Origin: Phocaeicola faecium
GTDB lineage: Bacteria > Bacteroidota > Bacteroidia > Bacteroidales > Bacteroidaceae
DNA length: 64,000 nt
Assembly (NCBI RefSeq): GCF_014837055.1
Contig: NZ_JACSPQ010000001.1
Span: 485,035 to 549,034 of the forward strand
Reading direction: 5' to 3'
A program made the translations under genes and the position numbers. The notes under the pieces were generated by a model that was given only the letters and a program-made list of their open reading frames with translations, ran no database searches and had not been told where the DNA came from. Below, piece after piece: positions 35,499 through 44,087 of the stretch; position 1 is the first letter of the stretch, and each line of letters opens with the position of its first letter.

Positions 35499-36647
35499 TC
35501 AGGAGCTGTTCCGTTGTACGTTTACCAATTCCAGACCAAGCATTTCAATCAATGTTTTCAGGTGCGGATTCTTCCTGTTCATCGCTTGGAGAACAGCCTC
35601 GTCTGGCTGGATTTGCAGCAGGTAATCGGCGATGTCATACCCTTCCTTCCGTTCGCTTTCGGGAGCGTTGTTTTCGAGATAGTCGAAAAGTTGTACCTCG
35701 ATTCCATAGTTGCGTATCATTCCGATTTTGCTTTGCCAATAGTCGGTCGCTCCCAAGTCAGGGAAAAGAACAACACTTCTTTTCGCCAGTGCCGAAAGGC
35801 TGCTTTCATTGAAGCATCCGTTCTTTCCGCCCGAAGCGAGCCATAGATATTGTGGCAGATAATAGGAGGCGATAAGAGCTGTTTTCTCACTTTCGACTAA
35901 TGCAACCGGACGGGTTTTATCAGTCGACAACAGGTGCTCGCCAAAGAAACATTGCTTCAGGTTAAAACCGGATTTATAGAGTAGGGAGTGCGCCCAAGTG
36001 ATGTGATTGTGTGGCTCTTTTACTCTCTTTCCGGTTTCTGGATTGTAAAGCATTATCTTGCCTGTACGAACTTGGTTGTTGTGGTCAATCTGCCAAAACA
36101 CGGTTGCTCCATCCCAATATCTGGATGAACCGACGCGATACTTTTTCATAAGGCTCATGGCAGATGATTCTCCAAATTGGGAGGCCAGAAACTGATACAG
36201 CTTATTCGTTTTATAGCATTTCAAAGACCGCTTGACTATTTCTTCGTTGATGAAAGAAGTAGGAGTTGTCTTTATCTCACCTGGTTTCGGCAGAACTGAC
36301 GAAGAACCTTTTTCAAGCAACATTTGTTTCGCTTCAGGTTTTTCATCAAAATAATTCCGCGGCGTGAAATGATAACCGCACTTCTGTTCATGGTCGCACC
36401 GCCCTACATGGTCGGGGAAGGATATTTGTTTCTCCGTATCGACATATCGAGAGAAACACCTCTTGCGATGGCAGGCAGGACACGTATGTCTGGTGGCAAT
36501 ACCTTTGTATGGCTCTAATATAAATCTATGTGCCGTCATTGTTTCAGTTCTTTTATGTGTGTCGTTATTGTCACTATTGTCGTTTTCAAGGTTGAAAGTG
36601 TCAAAAGCGACAAAAACGTCACGGGTTAATCTTTGAGTATTCTCCAT
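35499..36647 (-). CDS. Primase-like Zn-finger/Toprim protein (DUF6371-like)
   Basis: A 382-residue protein with an N-terminal zinc finger (HTCPACHRKRCF and RCDHEQKCGYHF, residues 55-95) and a C-terminal Toprim-like region (VALVESEKTALIASYYL, then SVVLFPDLGATDYW). This is the layout of Bacteroidales element primase-like proteins (DUF6371). It probably serves replication of the element after excision, with the DUF3987 protein just upstream, which it overlaps by up to 29 nt. An internal Met (MTAHRFILEPYKG) is a possible later start. Confidence 0.8.
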   Translation of the reverse strand: MENTQRLTRDVFVAFDTFNLENDNSDNNDTHKRTETMTAHRFILEPYKGIATRHTCPACHRKRCFSRYVDTEKQISFPDHVGRCDHEQKCGYHFTPRNYFDEKPEAKQMLLEKGSSSVLPKPGEIKTTPTSFINEEIVKRSLKCYKTNKLYQFLASQFGESSAMSLMKKYRVGSSRYWDGATVFWQIDHNNQVRTGKIMLYNPETGKRVKEPHNHITWAHSLLYKSGFNLKQCFFGEHLLSTDKTRPVALVESEKTALIASYYLPQYLWLASGGKNGCFNESSLSALAKRSVVLFPDLGATDYWQSKIGMIRNYGIEVQLFDYLENNAPESERKEGYDIADYLLQIQPDEAVLQAMNRKNPHLKTLIEMLGLELVNVQRNSS

Positions 36648-37995
36648 GTTTCTCTTTGCGGAACAGGATGCCGATGTTGTCGTTCAGGAACCGTTGCAGA
36701 GTACGTTCCTTCATGCCATTCTGTTCTGCAATATGTGTCGCCTGTGCCGTGGTGAACGTACAGGGAAGCTGGCCGACAATGGTTTGTTGCTGGCTATTCA
36801 ATACCACTTCGCTGATTATGTGTTGTACGCTCAAAGCGGACTCCTTGAAATACTCCGTCAGCCGTATGGCACGTTCCACAGTCAGCAAGTCAATGTGGGT
36901 TTTATCACATTCACCACAAGTCCACCGTGCCAGTTGAATAATCAGACAGAAACGGATGATGTATATTTCCAGCTTGCAATAAATGCTGACAATCGTGTCA
37001 TTCCCTTCACGGTCGCATAATTCTGAGAAACGATGCTGCCATTCATATAGCCGTTTCTTTGCCTCTTCATCAAAGTGCAGGATATACGGTTCAACTTCTC
37101 CCTTGTCGTTGTAATTGCATTCCAAGCAGATAAACTTGTCAATGATGGCGTACCATTCCTGTTCAATATTGGCAGGCAGTTCCTTATCATTCCAACGGGC
37201 TTTCTGTTGGAGATTGGGCATCACGAAAAGAATGCGGTCAATGAATCCGTTGCTTGAGCGCTCTCCTTTTGCCAATTCACCCAAAATCTTCTTCTGAATC
37301 GTACCAATGACCGATATGTATGGACGCTTGATAAAGATGGAACTCTTTGCGCTCTTACGGTCGGAAATGGTTGTCTTTGCACTGAAAACCGAAAGCCAGA
37401 ACTGTTCTTCCGAACCGTTGTTGTATCGGTTAAAGTTCTTGAACCATGCGGACAACTCGTCTGCCCACAGGCAGAGTCCACGCTTGTTCTGTGCGTGGAT
37501 AAGACTCAGTCCTTCGGGTGTAACGTCCGATACAAGGAAACGTCTGCGGACGGGTTCCATTGGAAATTGCTCATATCCGTTTTCCGTCCGTTCTTTCCGG
37601 CTCATGCACATCTGTCGTTCATACTCTGCATAAGCGTTTTCATATTCCTGATTCTGTTGGTAATCGAAATCAAGAAACGGTTTCATTGCGAAGCTGAGCG
37701 GGTGACTTTTATTCGCTCCCGGTCTGCCTATCAGTGCCATGTAGAGGATAGGACTTTCTTGCCATCCTTGTTTGATTTGAACAAGATGCGTGTTCCCGAT
37801 TCCTACGGCGATGGCCGTAAGAATGGAGGCGGCAATATAGTCCGTAGGATAACTATGGCATTCATGTACCTCTCGGATGATGCGCTGGATGCGGTTCGGA
37901 AAGATACTGACGGGAAACTCGGTGCCTGCCAATTTCATGCTCATATCAATGGCCTTGTCCAGCATTAGCTTTGGGTCAATTGTTTTCTTTTCCAT
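36619..37995 (-). CDS. DUF3987 helicase-like protein
   Basis: A 458-residue DUF3987 protein. A Walker A-like GRPGANKSHPL is near residue 88, followed by SDVTPEGLSLIHAQNKRGLC with LWADELSAWF as the Walker B-like strand, and SVIGTIQKKILGELAKG. These proteins accompany primase modules in Bacteroidales mobile elements and are thought to be replicative helicase/primase components. It lies between the HTH gene and the primase-like gene on one strand. Confidence 0.85.
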   Translation of the reverse strand: MEKKTIDPKLMLDKAIDMSMKLAGTEFPVSIFPNRIQRIIREVHECHSYPTDYIAASILTAIAVGIGNTHLVQIKQGWQESPILYMALIGRPGANKSHPLSFAMKPFLDFDYQQNQEYENAYAEYERQMCMSRKERTENGYEQFPMEPVRRRFLVSDVTPEGLSLIHAQNKRGLCLWADELSAWFKNFNRYNNGSEEQFWLSVFSAKTTISDRKSAKSSIFIKRPYISVIGTIQKKILGELAKGERSSNGFIDRILFVMPNLQQKARWNDKELPANIEQEWYAIIDKFICLECNYNDKGEVEPYILHFDEEAKKRLYEWQHRFSELCDREGNDTIVSIYCKLEIYIIRFCLIIQLARWTCGECDKTHIDLLTVERAIRLTEYFKESALSVQHIISEVVLNSQQQTIVGQLPCTFTTAQATHIAEQNGMKERTLQRFLNDNIGILFRKEKHGEYSKINP

Positions 37996-38006
37996 AATCC
38001 GAAAGA

Positions 38007-38378
38007 TTAGAAGTTTGTACGTGGTTTGGGCTTGCGGCGCATTCCACTTTGCATATTGGCCAAAACTTCGTCATAATTCTGTTCCGAAGTTTTCTTCCGT
38101 CCGTTTTCGACCCATGCCAAAAGTTCATCCTCGTAGAAGTAGAGCTTCTTACCTTTCTTATAAGCTGGCAACATACCTTTCCGTACCAATGTATAAACCG
38201 TGGTTTTTGCCTTGTGAATAATGCGGCAGGCATCTTCGATTTCAATCAGTACTCGTTTTTCGGATGATGGAGGTTTTAGTTCCGACACCATCTTTTTCAA
38301 TTCAATGACCTGTTCGGTCAGATAACCTACCGCTTCGGGCAGCTTATCAAAACTAATAGATTTCTCATTTTGCATCAT
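38007..38378 (-). CDS. Excisionase-like helix-turn-helix protein
   Basis: A 123-residue protein. Residues 20-35 form a short coiled segment (LTEQVIELKKMVSELK), followed by an HTH_17/MerR-like DNA-binding domain (EIEDACRIIHKAKTTVYTLV, RKGMLPAYKKGKKLYFYEDE). Such proteins control excision or replication genes in Bacteroidales mobile elements. It is 11 nt before the DUF3987 gene. Confidence 0.8.
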   Translation of the reverse strand: MMQNEKSISFDKLPEAVGYLTEQVIELKKMVSELKPPSSEKRVLIEIEDACRIIHKAKTTVYTLVRKGMLPAYKKGKKLYFYEDELLAWVENGRKKTSEQNYDEVLANMQSGMRRKPKPRTNF

Positions 38379-38406
38379 ATTACGTATGGATTTAGTGGTT
38401 TCTGAA

Positions 38407-39150
38407 TTAGGCTGATTGTTTTAAGGATGTGTCAATTTTGATGGTACATTTCCCCTCTAATCGCAGTTTGCTCTTTAATGTGGAGATTTCACTTTCTTTC
38501 AATGCTTCTGCAAATACACGTTTGATGAAAGTCGCTATCTGGATTCCTGTTTTTGAGAATTGATAGCCGATGTTCCATCCGAAGTGCATCAGGTCAATGG
38601 TTCGGATGGCTGAGTCCACTTTGACGGTACGTATAACCTTTGGAAAATTCTTGTCCGCATGGAACAGACAGATGTATTCGCAAAGAATGTTCAAGTCATC
38701 TTCTTTCATATAGGGTGCGAAAGATTCGCGTGTGTAGGTCAGAACTGTAGTGAGTTTTTCTTGTTCGGCTTGTTCTTTGGCTTTCATGGCCGATAGTCGG
38801 ATTTGTGCATAGTCCATGCTGGGTGGAGGATTCGTGGCCGCTTCTTTGGTCCAAGGCTCTTCTTCTGTCGTTCCTTTGCTATCCTCTGTTTCGACCTTAC
38901 GCTTCTTTCTGTAGTTAGGAAACTTCATAAACAGAGTATCAAAGAAAGGAGAAAGCGTTTTTTTGAATAACTCTTGCAGATTGATATAAATGACGGTAAG
39001 CATCAGGATACAAATTCCGAACGCTACATAGCCATTAAAAGCATCAAGTCCATAATGGAGCACCATTTGCCGTGCCATCGCACCAACAATTACATTTGCG
39101 CTGAATACTAATCCTGTCAGCGTTTGCTTTTCTAATTTTTCAGTCTTCAT
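38407..39150 (-). CDS. Membrane-anchored hypothetical protein of the mobilizable element
   Basis: A roughly 247-residue protein with two N-terminal hydrophobic segments (TGLVFSANVIVGAMARQMVL and YVAFGICILMLTVIYINLQE), a charged linker rich in E, K and P, and a cytoplasmic helical C-terminal domain (LNILCEYICLFHADKNFPK). I start it at Met 39150 (MKTEKLEKQT); a longer frame to 39210 has no better support. Similar proteins sit at this position in Bacteroidales elements; the function is unknown. Confidence 0.65.
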   Translation of the reverse strand: MKTEKLEKQTLTGLVFSANVIVGAMARQMVLHYGLDAFNGYVAFGICILMLTVIYINLQELFKKTLSPFFDTLFMKFPNYRKKRKVETEDSKGTTEEEPWTKEAATNPPPSMDYAQIRLSAMKAKEQAEQEKLTTVLTYTRESFAPYMKEDDLNILCEYICLFHADKNFPKVIRTVKVDSAIRTIDLMHFGWNIGYQFSKTGIQIATFIKRVFAEALKESEISTLKSKLRLEGKCTIKIDTSLKQSA

Positions 39151-39369
39151 ATTTATCGATTTTAGTTGTTTGTCTGCAAAAGTATATTGGTATAAACGGA
39201 TTCCAATCACTTCACTCTGTCGTGGCAGCTTCTGGCGTCGTTAATGAGGACACAAACTGCCAAAAGAATGATTAGTTGGCTAATCCATGTGCAAAAGTGC
39301 GGAATTGATGTCAAGGCAATTACATAGTATGTACATAGTAGGTAATGATTTTTTTGAGAAGGGTATGAA

Positions 39370-39402
39370 AAAGCCCGAAATGGATGAACCAAATCGGGCT
39401 TT
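39370..39402. terminator. Intrinsic terminator after the element integrase
   Basis: AAAGCCCGA (39370-39378) pairs with TCGGGCTTT (39394-39402). It lies 38 nt downstream of the integrase stop on the minus strand. The rest of 39151-39439 holds a tandem ACATAGTA-type repeat near 39328-39345 and no gene. Confidence 0.7.
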
Positions 39403-39439
39403 ACAGGGTTATCATATCAGCAAAGGTGTTGTGTCGTTT

Positions 39440-40546
39440 TTATTTGAGTGATATTTTATTGGCTGTTTCCCGCTTCTTTGTATTTATCAAGTCCGCATAG
39501 ATTTGGGTCGTGGACACATTCTTGTGTGTGAGCATTTTGGAAACGGTGTAGATGTCTGTACCTAACGAGATTTGGATTACGGCATAGGAGTGGCGGAAGC
39601 AGTGAAAGCTGATGTGCTTATCGATTCCGGCTTGTTTAATCCATTTCTTCAATGGATGTTGCGTCATGCTTCGTTTCAATCCTTTGAACACTTTTCCCGT
39701 GCCGGGTGTTCCACACAATTCGTATGCTTCATTACTGATAGGGAGTGTCGCTTCCGTCTGTGTCTTTTGTGTACGGATGCGCAGGCAATAGCCTTGGTCG
39801 GGTGCAATTTCGAAATCTTCCCATTGCAGCTTCAGAATGTCACTGATGCGCAAACCAGTCAAGCAGGCGAAAAGAGAAGCCGCTTTAAGTACGGGGATGT
39901 CGCAGGGAGTGGCTGCAAGCAGCTTGACTTCATCCAGTGTTAGATATTCCTTTTTCACATCCTCCGGCTCAATCTTATCCAAGAAATCGTTGATGTTCTC
40001 ACGAATCCATTTGTCACGGTAAGCAATTTTCAGCAATCCTCGGAATGTGGAGTAGTAGCCGGAAGCGGAATTGAGCGAAATGGGACGGTCGGAGTGTTTG
40101 AGTTGCTTGGCGTTCAATAAATATTCTCTGAACCGCTTGCACAAATCTACGTTCACTTCACCGAAAGTACATTTGCCCTTGACGAAGTTGTAAAAGTGCT
40201 GGTACACGAAAGTCCACTTCTCATCTTTGGTGCGACACATCTTTTTGAAATAGGCAAGAAAGTCAGCTTTTTGCTTGGTTTTGTCCAAGAAGCCAAACTC
40301 TTCGTTGATGAGGGATTGCACACGGATACATCGAATGGCTTCCGCTTTGTTTAGCATCTCATTGTTGAATGCCCGTTCCATTTCGTTTTTGGGATGGGCA
40401 TAGAGATAGATGCCAAGGTATTCCCTGCGGCTCATCTGCATCGTTTCGGGGTTGCGTACTGCCGGATAATAATCCAGATACAAAGAAATACGGTCATTGC
40501 GAATCGCTCTTTGGCGAACGGTCACTTTTGTACAGGTGTGATTCAT
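39440..40546 (-). CDS. int: Tyrosine integrase of the mobilizable element
   Basis: A 368-residue integrase with an arm-binding N-terminal domain, a core-binding domain (FVYQHFYNFVKGKCTFGEVN) and a catalytic domain: Arg in CLTGLRISDILKL, H-x-x-R in HCFRHSYAVI, His in MLTHKNVSTT and Tyr in TQIYADL. It would integrate and excise the 16.8-41.8 kb element. The excisionase-like gene lies 96 nt upstream. Repeats at 41584-41610 could be its arm sites. Confidence 0.92.
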   Translation of the reverse strand: MNHTCTKVTVRQRAIRNDRISLYLDYYPAVRNPETMQMSRREYLGIYLYAHPKNEMERAFNNEMLNKAEAIRCIRVQSLINEEFGFLDKTKQKADFLAYFKKMCRTKDEKWTFVYQHFYNFVKGKCTFGEVNVDLCKRFREYLLNAKQLKHSDRPISLNSASGYYSTFRGLLKIAYRDKWIRENINDFLDKIEPEDVKKEYLTLDEVKLLAATPCDIPVLKAASLFACLTGLRISDILKLQWEDFEIAPDQGYCLRIRTQKTQTEATLPISNEAYELCGTPGTGKVFKGLKRSMTQHPLKKWIKQAGIDKHISFHCFRHSYAVIQISLGTDIYTVSKMLTHKNVSTTQIYADLINTKKRETANKISLK

Positions 40547-40642
40547 AACTGATGATATTTAGAGTTTTACATTTGTTTTGGGCACAAAGAAATCGGGTGA
40601 TATAATGGCGACCAACATCACCGGACGATAACCGGAAAATCG

Positions 40643-41545
40643 TTATTCAATCTTGGGTGGAGCAAGTAACTTGTCCAATTCAGCCCGGCTGATGAAGGTG
40701 TATTTGCCTTTCTTTATCTTAGATATGTGGTGCCATTTCACATAATGGTAAAGCTGGTCTCGCGTGAGGTTGAACTTCTCCATCGCTTCCGCTACGGTAT
40801 AATACATGGTTTCTTCCGGCTTGGCAATCCCTTTGGCAATGTCCACATGTTTTTTCGAGTAATACACCATAATGCCCTCTTTCTTCTTGGGGATGGCGTT
40901 CTTATGGGCAAAGGTGTAGATGGCCGACAGGGTCATGCCGAACTTCTCCTGCATGTCTTGCGTGCTGTACCATTCAGAGATGTCCGGGTCTGGGGCTTTC
41001 TTGGCAAAGTAGGCATCGATATGTTTCTTGCTCCAATAGGTCTTGCCGCGATTGAAAGTTCGTGGGATGCCGTGCTTCTTGGCAATGGCGAATATCCACG
41101 ATTCATTGACATGGTATATCTCTTTGACTTCGGCTGTGGTGTAGAAGTCGGTGATGGGGGACTTATCTTTAATTCCCTCCGTTGCTTCGTTCATGTCAAT
41201 GTAATCTGACATGTTTTCAATGTTAGTTCTTTTGATAAGAGTCTTACGATTGAACCGAATGACTTTTATTTTTCCTGTCTTTATATATCGGTATATGGAA
41301 GTTCTTCCAACTCCTAATAGAATGCTTACTTCAGTTGGGGTAAGATATTCTTTGTCGGGTCTTGACGGCAATCTGATAGATTTGCCAATTTCTTGATTAT
41401 AACTTTCGATGCGCTGTTTCCTTATCTTATCTTTATAAGCGAGGTTTGCGCAACGATGAGAACAATACTCGGTTGTTGTCTTATGAGCGGTGAATAGATT
41501 ACCGCACCATTTACATCTTTTCTGAATTTCAATTCGACTGCTCAT
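40643..41545 (-). CDS. Multi-HTH excisionase-like protein with zinc finger
   Basis: A 300-residue protein. Residues 8-35 form a zinc finger (KRCKWCGNLFTAHK, YCSHRC). Four helix-turn-helix segments follow: LTPTEVSILLGVGRTSIYRY (about 67), FYTTAEVKEIYHVNESWIF (134), WYSTQDMQEKFGMTLSAIY (197) and YYTVAEAMEKFNLTRDQLYH (250). This is the standard partner of Bacteroidales element integrases and probably sets the direction of recombination. A second such protein is at 53.1-53.8 kb and a degraded one at 16.3 kb. Confidence 0.85.
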   Translation of the reverse strand: MSSRIEIQKRCKWCGNLFTAHKTTTEYCSHRCANLAYKDKIRKQRIESYNQEIGKSIRLPSRPDKEYLTPTEVSILLGVGRTSIYRYIKTGKIKVIRFNRKTLIKRTNIENMSDYIDMNEATEGIKDKSPITDFYTTAEVKEIYHVNESWIFAIAKKHGIPRTFNRGKTYWSKKHIDAYFAKKAPDPDISEWYSTQDMQEKFGMTLSAIYTFAHKNAIPKKKEGIMVYYSKKHVDIAKGIAKPEETMYYTVAEAMEKFNLTRDQLYHYVKWHHISKIKKGKYTFISRAELDKLLAPPKIE

Positions 41546-41583
41546 TTTATATATCCTTTAAATTCGCCAAAAATGTTTCATCG

Positions 41584-41610
41584 CGTACCACAGCGTACCA
41601 TGACGTATCA
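41584..41610. repeat. Phased CGTACCA repeats, probable integrase arm sites
   Basis: CGTACCA (41584-41590), CGTACCA (41594-41600) and CGTATCA (41604-41610) are spaced exactly 10 bp apart, on one face of the helix, upstream of the excisionase gene. This is what arm-type integrase or excisionase sites look like near an attachment site. Confidence 0.5.
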
Positions 41611-41729
41611 ATGTGTCCACGACCTTTCCGACCAGAAATCGGAGAGTAACAAACGAGTTACAAATACGGTACAAAAATGAGCTGAAAAAGGCCCCTCAAC
41701 GATGAATATCGCTGAATGAGCAAAAATAA

Positions 41730-41752
41730 AAGGCGCTCAAAATGAACGCCTT
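41730..41752. terminator. Hairpin near the element boundary
   Basis: AAGGCG (41730-41735) pairs with CGCCTT (41747-41752) with an 11-nt loop and A-rich sequence on the left. It may insulate the two adjacent elements. Confidence 0.5.
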
Positions 41753-41790
41753 ACTAATCAATGATGATTGATGTTAATCGTTTGTAAGTA

Positions 41791-41847
41791 CGACGCAAAG
41801 TATAACTAAGGTTGTATATCAAGTATTTACAAAATAGTGGTACAAAT
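41791..41847. other. Candidate junction between the two elements
   Basis: CGACGCAAAG (41791-41800) resembles CGATGCAAAA at the mnmE end (54147-54156), and GTGGTACAAAT (41837-41847) is an exact copy of arm-like repeats at 53968 and 54007. The second match supports the right-hand element ending about here; the first is too short to prove an attachment site. No gene is seen in 41546-42040. Confidence 0.35.
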
Positions 41848-42003
41848 ATGGTCTAAGTGTGTCATTTTTAACAATAGACAACCATAAGAAAATAGGGAAC
41901 AAATGCAAATATAAACCTTTTCTTTGATGTGCGTGTTTATTTCTCCCATAAGGTTGCAAAGGTGCTGGAGATGTTGCCAGATTGGTCGCCTCATCAATAA
42001 AAG

Positions 42004-42032
42004 CAAAGGGCAACCGTTGTGGCTACCCTTTG
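42004..42032 (-). terminator. Imperfect terminator after the small helix-hairpin-helix gene
   Basis: CAAAGGG (42004-42010) pairs with CCCTTTG (42026-42032); inner bases pair in part. It is 9 nt downstream of the stop of the gene at 42041. Confidence 0.5.
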
Positions 42033-42040
42033 TCATGGCT

Positions 42041-42241
42041 TTACATCCATTCGAGCGACTTTCTTATTTCCTGTATTTTCTCAATCGTGGTTTTGCCTAC
42101 GTTGCGGTACTTCATAAGCTCATCCTCCGGGATTGTACGCAACAGGCTCACATCTATTATCTCGTGTCCGTTCTCGTATCGGATGATATTCGCCAGCCTT
42201 AGCGCACTCTTTGCCATTGTCAAAACTCTATCTTCGTTCAT
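42041..42241 (-). CDS. Small protein resembling the RNA polymerase alpha C-terminal domain
   Basis: A 66-residue protein whose second half (LLRTIPEDELMKYRNVGKTT then IEKIQEI) has the helix-hairpin-helix pattern of the RNA polymerase alpha C-terminal domain, in which a similar leucine-rich helix precedes the glycine-containing hairpin. The first half is one amphipathic helix. A stand-alone domain like this could bind DNA or mimic alpha to affect transcription. The resemblance is by eye only. It has its own terminator at 42004-42032. Confidence 0.6.
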   Translation of the reverse strand: MNEDRVLTMAKSALRLANIIRYENGHEIIDVSLLRTIPEDELMKYRNVGKTTIEKIQEIRKSLEWM

Positions 42242-42285
42242 GTTTGATTATTACTGTTTGCCCTCTTACAGCTTCGGACGTTGCT

Positions 42286-42603
42286 TTATATCTCTGTCTG
42301 GTTACGAAATCCTATTTTTCCATCTATACTGTCTATTATGTACTTATCTGCCATCTTATTAAGATTCATACACGCATCGCAAAACTCACTTGCCTTTTCT
42401 TCATCAACCTCACCATACAGCAAAGTATGAAGTGAGAAAAGAGTGTCTAATACATCTTGTACCTTGCCTTTGAAATATAAGGCGGCACGTGTATTTTCAC
42501 TTATTGGCATTTTTGTTATTCGGTCTGCAAGATTATGGCTATACAACTCTTTCAGTATATTCTTTTGTGTTTCTTCGTATGTCGTTTCTCTATTGGTTTC
42601 CAT
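42286..42603 (-). CDS. Hypothetical protein
   Basis: A 105-residue, acidic, helical protein (NILKELYSHNLADRITKMPI, LFSLHTLLYGEVDEEKASEF). No family recognised. It lies 3 nt after the gene at 42607, and both belong to a minus-strand run of small genes typical of phage or satellite early regions. Confidence 0.6.
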   Translation of the reverse strand: METNRETTYEETQKNILKELYSHNLADRITKMPISENTRAALYFKGKVQDVLDTLFSLHTLLYGEVDEEKASEFCDACMNLNKMADKYIIDSIDGKIGFRNQTEI

Positions 42604-42606
42604 ATT

Positions 42607-42942
42607 TTATAATGTTTGAATGTCAGTCGTTTCTTTTAATCCTAAGTAGTCATTGTCTGTTCGTAATCCTATAAGCCCGAATGGAGTTTTACGCTCTCCC
42701 CAGCACTTTTCGTTCAGGTTGTCAGCAATGACAGAAATGTGCAACAGATTTTCTATTGTAGATCTGTTTTCGTCAAATATCCAATCTTCTGCGTTGATGA
42801 TGTCCTTAATAAGGTTTTGCAATCCGGAGGACAAACTGATTATCCCAGTATGGCTTAGAATGTCCTTGCCGAACTTTGCCAGTTCAAATGCCTGGTCTGC
42901 TGTCAGACCGCCTAACTTTTCTCCGATTTCTGTAAATTCCAT
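42607..42942 (-). CDS. Hypothetical protein
   Basis: A 111-residue protein (MEFTEIGEKLGGLTADQAFE at the start; a C-terminal KTPFGLIGLRTDNDYLGLKE). No function recognised. It is cotranscribed with the gene at 42286. Confidence 0.6.
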   Translation of the reverse strand: MEFTEIGEKLGGLTADQAFELAKFGKDILSHTGIISLSSGLQNLIKDIINAEDWIFDENRSTIENLLHISVIADNLNEKCWGERKTPFGLIGLRTDNDYLGLKETTDIQTL

Positions 42943-42999
42943 ATCTATGTATTTTTGTGGCAGGGTGCCCGTTTGATAGACACCACACCGGGTTAATAA

Positions 43000-43332
43000 T
43001 CATGCTATCTTTATCAAATTTGCCACTTTAAATGACCTGTATTCGTTTTTCTCCGTATCGAAGTACACTTGTATTGTCTCGTTTCTTTTACGGCTCTCTG
43101 TGCCTTTGTTTGGCGGCAATAGCGATTCTTTCAGCGTACCGTATGCCTCACGTATTGAGCCATCGACTTTTTGAAAGTAGAACTTTACGATACGTTCTTT
43201 CATTGATGCCTTCAGTTTCATGTTCAGCCAAGCCGTTTTAAGGGCTTCGCTCATTGTGTAGCCGTTCTTCTTGACCATCTGCCAAGCCATGCGCATTACT
43301 TCACGCATCCTGTTTCTAAAATCTGTTGCCAT
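43000..43332 (-). CDS. SH3-like barrel protein (WYL_2/DUF2693-like)
   Basis: A 110-residue protein. Residues 1-45 are basic and helical (MREVMRMAWQMVKKNGYTMS). The C-terminal half (IVKFYFQKVDGSIREAYGTL, then YFDTEKNEYRSFKVANL) is the Sm/SH3-like barrel seen in DUF2693 (WYL_2) proteins, which are abundant in Bacteroidales phages and mobile elements. Probably a nucleic-acid-binding regulator. Confidence 0.72.
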   Translation of the reverse strand: MATDFRNRMREVMRMAWQMVKKNGYTMSEALKTAWLNMKLKASMKERIVKFYFQKVDGSIREAYGTLKESLLPPNKGTESRKRNETIQVYFDTEKNEYRSFKVANLIKIA

Positions 43333-43351
43333 AATCTTTATGTTTTAAATG

Positions 43352-43648
43352 TTATGCTGCCAATTCGTTTTCTGCGTATCTCTCAATCTCTGTAAGGTTG
43401 CAGACAACCTCTACCTCGTTGCCGTCCTCGTCATAGGCTTCTACGCTGTCAATGCAAACAGAAACGTAAGTAGTCACCCATGCACCTGTACCGTTGAAAT
43501 AGTCATTCTCGCAATAACCGTCAATCTCAAAGCTGCCATCGACAACTACCAGCGTGTTGTTTACCTCTACCTCAACAGAGAACGTACCCTCGTTGCCCTC
43601 GATGTTTTCTGCTATCGCATTTGCTATTGTTTCGTTTATTGCTTTCAT
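43352..43648 (-). CDS. Hypothetical acidic beta-rich protein
   Basis: A 98-residue, very acidic protein, mostly beta strands (TFSVEVEVNNTLVVVDGSFE), of a kind often found in Bacteroidales phages, where it is unassigned. It is the first gene of the minus-strand run and is divergent from the XRE regulator. A -7 box for it lies at 43682-43689. Confidence 0.65.
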   Translation of the reverse strand: MKAINETIANAIAENIEGNEGTFSVEVEVNNTLVVVDGSFEIDGYCENDYFNGTGAWVTTYVSVCIDSVEAYDEDGNEVEVVCNLTEIERYAENELAA

Positions 43649-43681
43649 GTTATGTAATGTTTTAATTTTCGATTGCGATGC

Positions 43682-43689
43682 AAATGTAA
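43682..43689 (-). promoter_or_regulatory. -7 box, leftward promoter
   Basis: CAAATGTA on plus, TACATTTG on minus, matches TAnnTTTG. It lies 34 nt before the gene that starts at 43648. Confidence 0.6.
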
Positions 43690-43784
43690 TATAAAACGGT
43701 ACAATATGCCAAACAAAAAGAAATGTTTAACACTACTTTAACAAATAAGCGTACCGATATAATACTACAAACAACTTTTATTCG

Positions 43785-43792
43785 TATATTTG
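43785..43792 (+). promoter_or_regulatory. -7 box, rightward promoter of the XRE gene
   Basis: TATATTTG matches TAnnTTTG exactly and is 24 nt before the ATG at 43817. A TTG codon at 43790 that would lengthen the gene lies inside this box, which argues against that start. Confidence 0.65.
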
Positions 43793-43816
43793 CATCGAAT
43801 ATTAAAACACTACAAT

Positions 43817-44065
43817 ATGGATTTAAGAATAAAAGAAGTAATCAAAGAAAAGGGCATGACTATAACAGAACTTGCCGACAAGATGGGAATTAATCGGGTA
43901 AATCTCTCTAATATGGTAAATGGGAATCCTACGGTAGAAACTCTTAATAAAATTGCGGATGCCATTGGATGCCCTGTAACGGAACTGTTCGAGCAACCCA
44001 AGAAAGACGCTCTGACAATTAACTGCCCACATTGTGGTAAGAGTATCAATATCAAGGTTGAATGA
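43817..44065 (+). CDS. XRE regulator with C-terminal zinc knuckle
   Basis: An 82-residue XRE-family repressor (GMTITELADKMGINRVNLSN, NPTVETLNKIADAIGCPVTE) that ends with a short zinc-binding tail NCPHCGKSINIK. It is the only plus-strand gene between 42 and 54 kb and is divergent from the small-gene run, the classic location of a lysogeny-type repressor. The start at 43817 is chosen because the -7 box overlaps the alternative TTG. A strong terminator at 44298-44331 separates it from the convergent tape-measure gene. Confidence 0.86.
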   Translation: MDLRIKEVIKEKGMTITELADKMGINRVNLSNMVNGNPTVETLNKIADAIGCPVTELFEQPKKDALTINCPHCGKSINIKVE

Positions 44066-44087
44066 ATTTTTGTAGAAAATAGCAGCA

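Noticed and set aside
35379-35846. A 155-codon plus-strand frame across the oriT and primase gene
   Set aside because: Overlaps the Toprim gene on the opposite strand; no start signal or family.
37495-37968. A 157-codon plus-strand frame
   Set aside because: Antisense to the DUF3987 gene, whose motifs are clear.
39207-39392. A 61-codon minus-strand frame before the membrane protein
   Set aside because: It runs into the terminator region, has no family and no ribosome binding site.
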